From contig CAXXPD010000003.1 in the NCBI GenBank assembly GCA_963666415.2, positions 3,534,001 to 3,598,000 of the forward strand: a DNA stretch of 64,000 nucleotides. The letters are read 5' to 3'. A program made the translations under genes and the position numbers. Below, in pieces: positions 25,051 to 34,527 of this stretch. The first letter of the stretch is position 1. The number at the start of each line of letters is the position of its first letter. The stretch is from Bin87 sp963666415 (GTDB taxonomy: Bacteria > Chloroflexota > Dehalococcoidia > Lucifugimonadales > UBA3495). The notes under the pieces are model-generated. The model had not been told where the DNA came from. It was given only the letters and a program-made list of their open reading frames with translations, and searched no databases.

Positions 25051-26859
25051 TCAGTTAGCGCGTTCCATGCGGTACGCCACGATAACGTCGCCTTCAGCAT
25101 ACTCGTTGAAACCGTCGAGCATGATGCCGCACTCGGTGCCGGCAGTAGCCTGGTTAACCTCGTCGCGGAAGTGGCGGAGGCTGGAGATTTTGGTTTCCAA
25201 CACCTGTCTATCGTCTCGCATGATGTGTACTGAGCTGTCGCGCACGATGCGTCCGTCCAACACGCGACAACCGGCGATGCGAACACCACGGCGGCCTTCG
25301 AAGATTTCCCGGACTTCGGCGCGGCCGATTGTAACAGCCTCGAAAACGGGCTCCAGCATCCCCTGTAGCGCCTGTTCGACGTCTTCCAGCAACCGGTAGA
25401 TTATCTGGTAGTTACGGACTTCGACACCGAGACGTTCGGCGGATCGTTCAGCGCCGATCTCAAAACCGACGTTGAATGCGATTACGATGCCTTTGGACGC
25501 CGCCGCCAGCTGGACGTCGGAATCGCTGACTGAACCGGAACCGGAGTGAATGACGCGGGCCTTGACGTCGCCTTCAGACAGTTTTTCAACGGATTGGGTG
25601 ACCGCTTCCACACTACCCTGCACATCGGCCTTTACGACCAGGACTAGTTCTTTCACGTCGCCGGCATCGATCTGTTTGACCACGTTGTCCAGGGTGAGGA
25701 CGGTATCCAGGTTGCCGGTGCCAGTGCGTTGGCCGTGTCGGGTGGCGATTTGGCGGGCGGTTCGGTCGTCGGAAACCACCTGCAGAATGTCGCCGGCTTC
25801 CGGCGTGGCGTTCAACCCGGTAATGACGCCGGGGGAGCCGGGCAGGATGACATCCATGGGGTCGCCGCGTTCGTCGGCAATGGCGCGGACCCGTCCCCAG
25901 GATCCGCCGGCCACGATCTGATTGCCGACGCGGAGGGTTCCGGTTTGTATCAGCACGGTTGCCGTTGGCCCACGGCGTCGGTCCAGGGTGGCTTCGATGA
26001 TGACGCCGGCGGCGGCGCGGTCGGGATTGGCCTTGAGCTCCAGAACCTCGGCTAGCACGGAGAGGTTTTCCAGCAGGTCGCTCACGCCATTGCCGGTTTG
26101 GGCCGACAGCGACACGGCGATAACGTCGCCGCCCCATTGTTCGACCAGAAGGTTGCGCTCGCTGAGCTGGCGATAGATGACATCGGGCTGAGCGTCGGGC
26201 AGGTCCATCTTGTTGATGGCGACGACGATGGGAACCTCAGCAGCCTTGGCGTGGGAGATGGCTTCGTCGGTTTGGGGCATGATGCCATCGTCTGCGGCAA
26301 CCACCAGGACTGCGATGTCGGTGACGCGGGCGCCGCGAGAGCGGATGGCGGTGAAGGCAGCATGGCCGGGTGTGTCGAGGAAAGTTATCGGCTGCCCTTC
26401 GCGTTCGACCTGATAGGCGCCGATGTGTTGGGTTATGCCGCCAGCTTCCTTGTCAACCACAGATGAGTTGCGGATGTAGTCCAACAGGCTGGTTTTGCCG
26501 TGGTCAACGTGGCCCAGGATAGTAACAACCGGAGGCCGCGGTTTCATGTCCGCGTCGTTTTCAACACCCACGTTGGCGGTGAGGGCGCCGGTTTCGCCGG
26601 TGGTGTCGGCCTGTCGGGTACGCACGCCGTAGGCGGCGGCGGCAACGGTGGCCACCTGGTGGTCGATGGCCTGGTTGACGGACACCATGATCCCGTGGCG
26701 CATCAACTGCTTGATAACATCCACATCGGATTGGTCGAGCAACTCGGCCAGTTCCTTGACGGTTAGTGACTCCGGTAGGGTGAGGGACCGGGGTGTATTG
26801 CGGCGTACTTCTCCACGACGGGGGTTTCGGTTACCCGCCTGGCGTTGTTCAGTGGTCAT
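25051..26859 (-). CDS. infB: Translation initiation factor IF-2 (short form)
   Basis: 602 residues from ATG 26859, preceded by GAGGTG. The GTPase brings initiator tRNA to the 30S subunit. The N-terminal IF2_N motif (SLTVKELAELLDQSDVDVIK) begins near residue 30, then G1 GHVDHGKTSLLDYIRNS, G2 GGITQHIGAY, G3 DTPGHAAFTAIRSRGA and G4 AINKMDLPDAQP. Domains II and III and the C-terminal tRNA-binding domain follow (SSLRHFRDEVNQATAGTECG). The long variable N-terminal domain of enterobacterial IF-2 is missing, as in several other phyla. The start 5 codons earlier (GTG 26868) is less likely because of spacing. Confidence 0.96.
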   Translation of the reverse strand: MTTEQRQAGNRNPRRGEVRRNTPRSLTLPESLTVKELAELLDQSDVDVIKQLMRHGIMVSVNQAIDHQVATVAAAAYGVRTRQADTTGETGALTANVGVENDADMKPRPPVVTILGHVDHGKTSLLDYIRNSSVVDKEAGGITQHIGAYQVEREGQPITFLDTPGHAAFTAIRSRGARVTDIAVLVVAADDGIMPQTDEAISHAKAAEVPIVVAINKMDLPDAQPDVIYRQLSERNLLVEQWGGDVIAVSLSAQTGNGVSDLLENLSVLAEVLELKANPDRAAAGVIIEATLDRRRGPTATVLIQTGTLRVGNQIVAGGSWGRVRAIADERGDPMDVILPGSPGVITGLNATPEAGDILQVVSDDRTARQIATRHGQRTGTGNLDTVLTLDNVVKQIDAGDVKELVLVVKADVQGSVEAVTQSVEKLSEGDVKARVIHSGSGSVSDSDVQLAAASKGIVIAFNVGFEIGAERSAERLGVEVRNYQIIYRLLEDVEQALQGMLEPVFEAVTIGRAEVREIFEGRRGVRIAGCRVLDGRIVRDSSVHIMRDDRQVLETKISSLRHFRDEVNQATAGTECGIMLDGFNEYAEGDVIVAYRMERAN

Positions 26860-26912
26860 ATTCAACACCTCTTCATCAACGGAGCGACTGGCGTTCCGGT
26901 TGGGTTACGCGG

Positions 26913-27281
26913 TTAGCGCCGCCCGTGTGTGGTTGCTGCGTTGCCGGAATCGCCAGACCCATTGTTGGCGGGGCAAGATGCGAAAGTTTCGATACAGTAT
27001 CGCCTCAGTACGTTCAGGTCCTCGGCGGAGACTGGACCACGGAGACTGCGTTCAAGGGTCCGTTTGGTCAGGGCTTTTTCCCAGCAGATTGCCTGGTGGC
27101 AGACGTAGGCGCCGCGGCCATTTTGCCGACCGGATTCGTCCACCAGGATTGGGCCGCCGGGCGTGCGGACCAGTCGGATCAACTCGCCTTTGGCGAGTTT
27201 ACGGCCACAGGCGACGCAGCTACGTTCCGGGATGTGTCGCGCTTTCGGAATGGCGCTTACCTGATTACCGACGGCGAGCAC
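26913..27281 (-). CDS. ylxR: YlxR family protein (DUF448)
   Basis: About 122 residues if started at GTG 27281, which overlaps the end of nusA by 17 bp; no ATG is available. HIPERSCVACGRKLAKGELI and LVRTPGGPILVDESGRQNGR followed by GAYVC are the family signature (PxRxCvgCr...GRGaYvC). YlxR is a small RNA- or DNA-binding protein encoded between nusA and infB in many bacteria and linked to regulation of RNase P activity or transcription in some. Position and motif agree. Confidence 0.88.
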   Translation of the reverse strand: MLAVGNQVSAIPKARHIPERSCVACGRKLAKGELIRLVRTPGGPILVDESGRQNGRGAYVCHQAICWEKALTKRTLERSLRGPVSAEDLNVLRRYCIETFASCPANNGSGDSGNAATTHGRR

Positions 27282-29064
27282 CCGGCCCACGGGCACCGGG
27301 AACGTTGCCACCGCGACGGGCGCCGCCACCGCGTCGTCGTCGTCCCTCGCCGCCTCTGAAATCGCCAACAATGTCTTCGGCGAACCGAATCTTGCCGGCG
27401 TCGGGGGCGAGACTAGGCAACCCGGCCAGCAGGTCGCCCATGTCTTCGGGCAGCTCTTCTTCCTCTTCCTCGTCTTCGAATTCAGCCGATTCGTCGTCGA
27501 TGACATCTTCGATGGTCAGGTCGTCCAGGGCATCGACGCTGAGACCTACGCCGGCGGGTTGGTTAGCCGCGGCGATGGCGGGCTCCACGGCTGCCGATTC
27601 TTCGGCGGCGATGAGCGCATCGAGGAGCGCTTCCTCGTCAATCTCCGGCTCTGCTTCGACCGGGGCGGCGACGGCTTCCACGACTGCGGATTCCGTGGCT
27701 ACTGGTTCAGGAACGATGGGCTCTGGTGGGGCGAGTTCTTCGACGAGCGCAGGGACAGCCGCTTCGATGGCAGCCTCAACCTGGGCGACAACTTCAACGA
27801 CTTCGCCAGCGCCTGTCGCTTCTGTAACGAGGCCAGTCTCGGCGATTGCTGCTGCCGCGGCCTCGGCGACGGGCATGGCGCCGGCCATTTCTACTGCTTC
27901 GGCGGAGCGTCGGGCTTCCAGGGCGGCGACGGCTTCCGCTTCAGCGAGGCGGGCAGCCTCGGCACGGGCGGCCTCGGCAGCGCGCGCCGTTCGGAGGGTG
28001 TTCCACTGCTCGACGTTCTTGATATCCAGGCGCCAGCCGGACAAACGGGCGGCGAGACGGGCGTTTTGACCGTCCCGGCCGATGGCGAGAGACATTTGAT
28101 TTTCCGGCACCACCACGTAGGCGGTGTTTTCGTGCTGGTCGAGTTCCACGGCGCCCACGTCTGCCGGACTCAACGCCCGGGTGATCAGGACACGGGGGTT
28201 GGAGTCCCACTCAATGACGTCGATTTTTTCGCCCTGGAGTTCATTGACGATACTCTGGATGCGGTTGCCGCGCAAGCCGATGCAGGAGCCAACCGGGTCA
28301 ACCCCTTCCTGGTGTGAAGCAACGGCGACTTTGCTCCGGACGCCGGGGTCGCGGGCAATGGCCCGGATTTCCACGGTACCGTTGCCGATTTCGGGCACTT
28401 CCGACTCCATGAGCCGACGGAGGAGATCCCGATGGGAGCGGCTGACCACGACTTCGGGCCCGCGGGGGGTTTGCTGCACTTCAACCAGCAGGACTTTGAG
28501 GTTTTGACCCTTGCGGTACCGCTCGTTGCCGACCTGGTGGTCGGGACGCATGATTCCGCGCGCGCGATTCTGGTTCTGGGCCTGATGGGGGTTCAGATTG
28601 ACGAATACCGTGGGGCCTTTTTCGACGCTCTCTATGTTGCCGCTAATCAGCTCGCCCTGATAGGCGGAGTATTCCTCGAAAATCTTTTCCCGCTCCGCTT
28701 CGCGCAGGCGCTGCATGATGACCTGTCGGGCGGTTTGGGCTGCGATACGGCTGGCGTCGTGAGGGACTTCTTCGGACTCTGCGATTTCCTCGCCCACCTG
28801 AATGTTGGGGCGAGTTGCCCGCGCTTCGGCGAGGCTGATTTCAGTTTCCGGGGATTCCACCTCTTCGACCACGGTGCGCAGTGCGAAGATGCTGATGTCA
28901 CCCGTGTTGGGGTTAAGTTTTACGGACAGGTTTTGCCCGCCCGCCGGGTCATCACGGCGGAATGCCGAGGCCAGGGCAACTTCGATGGCGCTTAGCACCT
29001 GGTCTTTGGCCAGACCACGTTCAGCGGATAGCTGATTTAATGCCATCATGAAATCGCTTTTCAT
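27265..29064 (-). CDS. nusA: Transcription elongation/termination factor NusA with long acidic tail
   Basis: 599 residues. The N-terminal RNA-polymerase-binding domain starts MKSDFMMALNQLSAERGLAK. The S1 domain is near 135-200 (GELISGNIESVEKGPTVFVN). KH1 and KH2 follow, with PVGSCIGLRGNRIQSIVNEL near 255 and NQMSLAIGRDGQNARLAARL near 322. From about residue 365 the protein is unusual: about 185 Ala/Glu/Val-rich residues, an acidic stretch SAEFEDEEEEEELPED, then a basic RRRRGGGARRGG end. Ordinary NusA ends near residue 350-370 or has two AR domains, which this is not. First gene of the operon. rimP, its usual upstream neighbour, is absent; an IS stack lies there. Confidence 0.95.
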   Translation of the reverse strand: MKSDFMMALNQLSAERGLAKDQVLSAIEVALASAFRRDDPAGGQNLSVKLNPNTGDISIFALRTVVEEVESPETEISLAEARATRPNIQVGEEIAESEEVPHDASRIAAQTARQVIMQRLREAEREKIFEEYSAYQGELISGNIESVEKGPTVFVNLNPHQAQNQNRARGIMRPDHQVGNERYRKGQNLKVLLVEVQQTPRGPEVVVSRSHRDLLRRLMESEVPEIGNGTVEIRAIARDPGVRSKVAVASHQEGVDPVGSCIGLRGNRIQSIVNELQGEKIDVIEWDSNPRVLITRALSPADVGAVELDQHENTAYVVVPENQMSLAIGRDGQNARLAARLSGWRLDIKNVEQWNTLRTARAAEAARAEAARLAEAEAVAALEARRSAEAVEMAGAMPVAEAAAAAIAETGLVTEATGAGEVVEVVAQVEAAIEAAVPALVEELAPPEPIVPEPVATESAVVEAVAAPVEAEPEIDEEALLDALIAAEESAAVEPAIAAANQPAGVGLSVDALDDLTIEDVIDDESAEFEDEEEEEELPEDMGDLLAGLPSLAPDAGKIRFAEDIVGDFRGGEGRRRRGGGARRGGNVPGARGPGARRR

Positions 29065-29127
29065 CGTGGTCCCCCGCTGGTTGAGGTTCGTTTATTTTGT
29101 GCATGTCCCACGAGGCTTTAAACAAGA

Positions 29128-29148
29128 AAGCGGGTTTGCGCCCCGCTT
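29128..29148 (-). promoter_or_regulatory. Hairpin in nusA leader, possible attenuator
   Basis: Stem AAGCGGG/CCCGCTT with a 7-base loop, followed on the minus strand by TCTTGTTT. It lies between the promoter and nusA, about 65 bp before the start. An attenuator role is inference. Confidence 0.45.
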
Positions 29149-29228
29149 ACTAGTCCCAATAAACCTCTCGTTGGGGATCGGCTGCGTCCGGGTTGCTGCC
29201 ATCCCACAACAGGACGATGTTTCACGAC

Positions 29229-29257
29229 ATTATAGCATTGGCGTAGGGTCGGAGCAA
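29229..29257 (-). promoter_or_regulatory. nusA operon promoter
   Basis: On the minus strand TTGCTC (29257-29252), 17 bp, TATAAT (29234-29229). The IS stack target begins 7 bp upstream of the -35, so the promoter survived. Confidence 0.65.
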
Positions 29258-30494
29258 TACAGGAGGCGGGTGGCAGGGCAATCGCGTTATAGATTGGTAG
29301 ACTTGGCCAGGCATGCGAGTCCAGTGATATGAAGGGGAGAGGGGAAGGGCGCGTCCATTATGGATTATTTCGGGACGTTGGAGGACCCCAGGATCGACCG
29401 GTGCAGGGCAATCGCGTTTTAGCTGCGTAGGACTTTTAGCAGGTAGTCCTCCTTCCAGCCGGCCTGGAGGCGTTTCCCCTGGATGCCCACCTTCAGGCTC
29501 GTTTCGTTCTTGAGCAGATTGTGCGAAACCTGCCGCAGCGTGGCCATGTTCTGCGGAGCGTGGTCCTTGCGGATCCGGCAATGGTCTTCCCCGAAAGTCA
29601 CGTCCAGGCTCCAGTGCAAGGAGTTCTCGATGCTCCAGTGAGTGCGCACCACCTTCAGCAGTCGCTCCGCCGGGGCATCCAGGCTGCTGATGTAGTACCG
29701 GGGCTGCACCGTGGTCCCTGCCGGCGTCTCCCGGCGGCCCACCACCTTGACCACCGAGCGCAGGCCGGGCCAGTCCTGCCCGGTGCTCAGGTACTCCAGG
29801 CAAGATGGGTCGCTGATTGTCCAGCACTCCCGACGTTCTATCCTTCCGTGGTCTTGGTTCAGGGTGGTGGCGTAGTCATGGGGCACTCCCCCGAAGCCGA
29901 ACTCCTCCGCTCCCTCGAACCGGTCCCGCACGTCTTCATACAGTTGACCTTGGTTCTCCTTCAGCGCCAGCACGTAGCCGGCTCCCCGGTCCAGAATCCC
30001 CTGGGCGATCTCCTGCTGGCAGCCCATGGCGTCGATGGTGACGATGCACCCCTTCAGTTCCAGCATTGGCAGCAACTGGGGGATCGCGGTGATTTCGTTG
30101 GACTTCTCCGCGGTCTTCACCTGCCCCAGGGTCAGCGTGTTGGCCGAGGCCCAGGCGCTGACCAGGTGGATGGCCCGCTTGCCCACATTGCGGTCGTGGG
30201 AACGCCGTACCGTCTTGCCGTCGATGGCCGCCACTTCCCCGGGGATCAGGTCGGACACCGCCTGGGTCCAGGCCATGAAGCACTGCTGGAACTGCTCCGG
30301 GTCCAGCCGGGAGAAGACGTCGCCGAAGGTGTCGTGGGACGGGATGCCGTGGGGCAGTTCCAGGAAGGTCTGGAACCATTCCAGCTTGCTCTTGCCGAAC
30401 AATTCGATGTAGACCCAGGAGTCGGCGCCGCAGATGACGGCGCAGATGGCAATGGCAATGATGTCCAGCAGCTGGTGCCGCTTGCACCGGTCGA

Positions 30495-32003
30495 GTAACA
30501 GTTCAGACTTGGAGAGGTGAATTGGCCGCAGGTGGTTTGCCGGGTGCTGGCACGATGGGAGGTGGTTATGTCATATAAGGGGAGTGGATACCGAGATTGA
30601 CCTGACCGCCGCCGACCACGATGTTCTCATCTCGGTCATCGCCGAGTTGCCGGCCACCGTTCTGGAGCAGCGGAGGGTGATTGAGCGGTGCGAGCGGCGT
30701 ATTGCCGAGCTGGAAGGTCAGATCAAACCGGGCGGCCCGTCCCGAATGCCTGGCCTCAAGACGAAATCGGGCCGGAAGCCATCGGCGCAGCAAGAACCCA
30801 GCAAGCAACGGCGTCACGGTTTCGCCCGCCCGCGCTTGACGCCCACCCATCGGGTGGAGCATGTGGTGGAAAACTGCCCCGATTGCGGAACCCAGTTGTC
30901 CGGTGGCTGGACCCAGCGCACCCGCGAAGTCATCGAGTTGCCCCTGGTTCCGGCGCAAGTTACCGAGCACGTCTACATCGCCCGAACCTGCCCGTGTGTC
31001 AGCAACGCCGGCTGCCCCAGGCGGAACTGGACGGCGTGGTCATGGGTCGGCAGCGTCTCGGCAGCAACGTAATCAGTCTCATCGTAATCAGTCTCATCGT
31101 AATCAGTCTCATCGTAATCAGTCTCATCACCACCCTGCGGGAAGCAGGCCGGTTGCCCATCCGCAGCATCCAATGGTATCTCCGCACCGTCCACCAGCTG
31201 CACCTCAGTGTCGGCGCCATAGTGAACGCCATCCATCAGACCGCGCACCAGGCCCAACCGGCGGTGGCCGAGCTGCTGGACCGCATCCGCGCCAGCCCAG
31301 TGGTCCACGCCGACGAAACCGGCTGGCGCGAAGACGGCAGCAACGGCTACGTGTGGACCTTCAGCACCCCCACCGAGCGCTACTTCCGGCGTCGGGGCCG
31401 CGCAAGGCAATCGTGGCTGCGGCCCTGGGCGACTCATTCTCCGGCGTGCTGGTCAGCAATTTCTAATGCCGCCTACCACCACTACGACAGCCCCCAGCAG
31501 CGCTGCTGGGCTCACCTGCGGCGCGACAGCCACGACCTGCGCACCCTCTACCCTCATGATGAACAATATGATGAACAATCGGCGCGCTGGGCGGACCCCC
31601 TCCACCGACTCTATACCCAGGCCAAAGCTTGCACCCATCCCCAGGCCAAGCGACGGCGCGCCGCCCAATTGGCTCTGGAACGACGACTGCTCGCCATCTG
31701 TCAGCCTTTCCTCAACGACCCGTCTGTCCCACCCTCCCGACTGTGCCGACGCATCAAGCGCCATATCAAGGAACTCTTCATCTTGGTGGCCGAACCGGAC
31801 GTGCCGCCGGACAACAACGCCGCCGAACGGAGTTTGCGCCACCTGGTCATCAACCGTAAGGTCAGCGGCCGCACCCGGTCGCAACGGGGCAGCAACAGCA
31901 AGATAACCCTGGCCTCCTTGTTCGGTACCTGGCGCGCCCGCGGTATGAACCCCATCGTCGCCTGCCGCCAACTCCTATCTTCCCCTCAACCCTGAACTGT
32001 TAC
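30495..32003 (+). mobile_element. IS66-family element, inner copy of nested stack
   Basis: 1,509 bp with ends GTAACAGTTCAGACTTGG and TGAACTGTTAC, flanked by an 8-bp duplication CCGGTCGA (30487-30494, 32004-32011). The most divergent IS66 copy of the window, although its position shows it inserted last in this stack. Confidence 0.93.
30584..31995 (+). pseudogene. IS66-family transposase with frameshifts and a repeat expansion
   Basis: Starts like the others (MDTEIDLTAADHDVLISVIA), but a base change near 31000 shifts the frame after the first zinc-finger cysteines. A 15-bp unit ATCGTAATCAGTCTC is repeated about four times at 31066-31130, and another shift lies near 31440-31470 in the segment matching DFYAAYHHYD. 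The end PDVPPDNNAAERSLRHLVIN is preserved. Probably inactive, so its transposition must have been catalysed before the damage or by another copy. Confidence 0.85.
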
Positions 32004-33250
32004 CCGGTCGATCCTGGGGTCCTCCAACGTCCCGAAATAATCCATAATGGACGCGCCCTTCCCCTCTCTCATCACTCCTCCCCTCTCCCCCTCATATCAC
32101 TGGACTCGCATGCCTGGCCAAGTCTACCAATCTATAACGCGATTGCCCTGTCGACCGGTGCAAGCGGCACCAGCTGCTGGACATCATTGCCATTGCCATC
32201 TGCGCCGTCATCTGCGGCGCCGACTCCTGGGTCTACATCGAATTGTTCGGCAAGAGCAAGCTGGAATGGTTCCAGACCTTCCTGGAACTGCCCCACGGCA
32301 TCCCGTCCCACGACACCTTCGGCGACGTCTTCTCCCGGCTGGACCCGGAGCAGTTCCAGCAGTGCTTCATGGCCTGGACCCAGGCGGTGTCCGACCTGAT
32401 CCCCGGGGAAGTGGCGGCCATCGACGGCAAGACGGTACGGCGTTCCCACGACCGCAATGTGGGCAAGCGGGCCATCCACCTGGTCAGCGCCTGGGCCTCG
32501 GCCAACACGCTGACCCTGGGGCAGGTGAAGACCGCGGAGAAGTCCAACGAAATCACCGCGATCCCCCCGTTGCTGCCAATGCTGGAACTGAAGGGGTGCA
32601 TCGTCACCATCGACGCCATGGGCTGCCAGCAGGAGATCGCCCAGGGGATTCTGGACCGGGGAGCCGGCTACGTGCTGGCGCTGAAGGAGAACCAAGGTCA
32701 ACTGTATGAAGACGTGCGGGACCGGTTCGAGGGAGCGGAGGAGTTCGGCTTCGGGGGAGTGCCCCATGACTACGCCACCACCCTGAACAAAGACCACGAA
32801 AGGATAGAACGTCGGGAGTGCTGGACAATCAGCGACCCATCTTGTCTGGAGTACCTGAGCACCGGGCAGGACTGGCCCGGCCTGCGCTCGGTGGTCAAGG
32901 TGGTGGGCCGCCGGGAGACGCCGGCAGGGACCACGGTGCAGCCCCGGTACTACATCAGCAGCCTGGATGCCCCGGCGGAGCGACTGCTGAAGGTGGTGCG
33001 CACTCACTGGAGCATCGAGAACTGCTTGCACTGGAGCCTGGACGTGACTTTCGGGGAAGACCATTGCCGGATCCGCAAGGACCACGCTCCGCAGAACATG
33101 GCCACGCTGCGGCAGGTTTCGCACAATCTGCTCAAGAACGAAACGAGCCTGAAGGTGGGCATCCAGGGGAAACGCCTCCAGGCCGGCTGGAAGGAGGACT
33201 ACCTGCTAAAAGTCCTACGCAGCTAAAACGCGATTGCCCTGAGGCGGGTG

Positions 33251-33363
33251 GTAACTGTTCACGTTTGAGGGGACGAGTCGGCTTGCAAAGCAAATTCCGT
33301 GCTTGGCTGCCCCTCTGTGAGAGGCCTGATGGCCCGTAGATCCCCACAAGTCTGAACAGTTAC
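33251..33363. mobile_element. IS66-derived MITE, 113 bp
   Basis: Ends GTAACTGTTCA and TGAACAGTTAC, flanked by an 8-bp duplication GGCGGGTG (33243-33250, 33364-33371). The right end AAGTCTGAACAGTTAC differs by one base from the IS66 end. No coding capacity. The outer ISAs1 used the MITE's left duplication as its own target. Confidence 0.85.
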
Positions 33364-33534
33364 GGCGGGTGTTGTGGGTAGTGAGGCTCGGGGTCCGGCC
33401 CTCACCCTAACCCATCAAGGGAGAGGCGGCTCAATCAAAGGGAGAGGCGGCTCAATGGTCGCGGCGCGGGGAGCAATGAAAAGGAGCGGCACTTTGGAGG
33501 CGCCGCCCGATGGTGCGTTGGTTTTTCAGGTCGG
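33364..33534. repeat. Intergenic region with GGGAGAGGCGGCTCAAT repeats
   Basis: Contains CCCTCACCCTAACCCATCAA and two direct copies of GGGAGAGGCGGCTCAAT, related to the hairpin family at 5026. No gene seen. Confidence 0.5.
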
Positions 33535-34485
33535 TTACCACCAGATTTTACCCTGGGTTTCTTTGGCCAGGGTTTCGTAGTCCTTGGTCCAGAGTTGGCT
33601 GCTCAGGTATTTCCACCCGCCGTCCGCCAGCAGGCACACCACGTTGCCGCCTTCCATTCGGTCAGCCTGTTTCAGCGCGCCGGCGATCACAGACCCGGAA
33701 GATATGCCGGCGAAAATGCCTTCCTTGTCCAGCAACTGTTTGGTCATGTAGAAGGAATCGAAGCTGTTGACGAGGAGGCGGTTGTCCAGCAGGTTGATGT
33801 CCAGGATGGGTGGGATGAAGCCGTCTTCGAGGCGGCGCAGGCCGGAAATGAAGTCGTCGGGTTCCGGCGCAACGGCGATGATTTTGATGTCGTTGCGGTG
33901 CTCCTTGAGGCGGCGGGCGTTGCCCATCAGGGTGCCGCCGGTGCCCAGGCCGGCCACGAACACGTCCACGTCGGGCAGGGCCTCGACGATTTCCTGACCA
34001 GTGCCCTCGTAGTGAGCCTCCGGGTTACCCTCGTTGCCGTACTGATATAGCATCAGGTAATCGTGCGGATTCTTTTCCACAATTTCCTGGGCCATGACGA
34101 CGCTGCCATTGGTGCCCAGGGTGCCGTCCGAGTAGACGATCTCCGCTCCGTACGCCTCCAGCAGCATGGTGCGCTCGGGCGACACGTTCTCGGGCATGAC
34201 GACCTTGACTTTGTAACCCTTCAGCCGGCCGACCAAAGCGAGGGAGATTCCGGTATTGCCGGAGGTGGGCTCCAGGATGGTTCGGTTGGGGGTAATCTCG
34301 CCGTCCGCCTCGGCGCGTTCGATCATCCTGAGCCCGATGCGGTCCTTCACACTGCCGGTGGGGTTCTGTCCTTCCAACTTGGCGTAGATGTGTACGTTGG
34401 GGTTGGGGCTCAGGTTTTGCAACTCCACCAGCGGGGTGTTGCCAATGGTGTCCAGGATTCCCTTGTATGTTCCCTTGGCGGGCAT
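33535..34485 (-). CDS. cysM: Cysteine synthase, CysM type (probably sulfur-carrier dependent)
   Basis: 316 residues, PLP-dependent. The internal aldimine lysine is in NPTGSVKDRIGLRM near residue 47, substrate loop TSGNTGISLA near 74, and phosphate cradle GLGTGGTLMGNARRL near 180. The stretch HYEGTGQEIVEALPDVDVFV, EGIFAGISSGSV, DGGWKYLSSQLW and the end GKIWW resemble mycobacterial CysM, which uses O-phosphoserine and the thiocarboxylated carrier CysO instead of sulfide. The adjacent MoeB-type activating enzyme supports that. No CysO or JAMM protease gene is in the window. Follows moeB by 42 bp. Confidence 0.85.
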   Translation of the reverse strand: MPAKGTYKGILDTIGNTPLVELQNLSPNPNVHIYAKLEGQNPTGSVKDRIGLRMIERAEADGEITPNRTILEPTSGNTGISLALVGRLKGYKVKVVMPENVSPERTMLLEAYGAEIVYSDGTLGTNGSVVMAQEIVEKNPHDYLMLYQYGNEGNPEAHYEGTGQEIVEALPDVDVFVAGLGTGGTLMGNARRLKEHRNDIKIIAVAPEPDDFISGLRRLEDGFIPPILDINLLDNRLLVNSFDSFYMTKQLLDKEGIFAGISSGSVIAGALKQADRMEGGNVVCLLADGGWKYLSSQLWTKDYETLAKETQGKIWW

Positions 34486-34527
34486 GGATGCAATTCCACA
34501 GTGGCGAAAGGTGAGAACGGAGGAGGG

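Larger units (their letters stand above)
29419..32045 (-). pseudogene. ISAs1 transposase of the middle copy, split by IS66
   Basis: The start and first 34 bases are at 32012-32045, the remaining 1,076 bases at 29419-30494. Removing IS66 and its 8-bp duplication restores the 1,110-bp frame. The DDE residues are all in the larger piece, but it has no native start. Confidence 0.9.
29404..32150 (-). mobile_element. ISAs1-family element, middle copy of nested stack
   Basis: Inserted in the outer copy with a perfect 10-bp duplication TCGACCGGTG (29394-29403, 32151-32160), in opposite orientation. Itself interrupted by IS66 at 30495-32003; without that it is exactly 1,230 bp. Confidence 0.94.
29360..33226 (+). 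pseudogene. ISAs1 transposase of the outer copy, split by nested insertion
   Basis: The first 44 bases (MDYFGTLEDPRIDR) are at 29360-29403; the rest is at 32161-33226 after the inserted copy. Joined without the insertion and the 10-bp duplication, it is 1,110 bp, exactly the length of the intact copy at 2968-4077. The downstream part alone could start at an internal ATG (32243) but lacks the N-terminal domain. Non-functional as it stands. Confidence 0.9.
29274..33241 (+). mobile_element. ISAs1-family element, outer copy of nested stack
   Basis: Ends CAGGGCAATCGCG (29274) and GCGATTGCCCTG (33241), flanked by a perfect 10-bp duplication AGGCGGGTGG (29264-29273, 33242-33251). Interrupted by a second ISAs1 copy (29404-32150). 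Without it the element is 1,211 bp: 19 bp shorter than the copy at 2953, because of a deletion between two GAGAGGGG repeats upstream of the transposase start. Confidence 0.93.

Noticed and set aside
26648..28069. Long open frame of 473 codons on the plus strand
   Set aside because: Antisense to infB, ylxR and nusA; low-complexity serine-rich translation of the GC-rich nusA tail. No family, no start signal.
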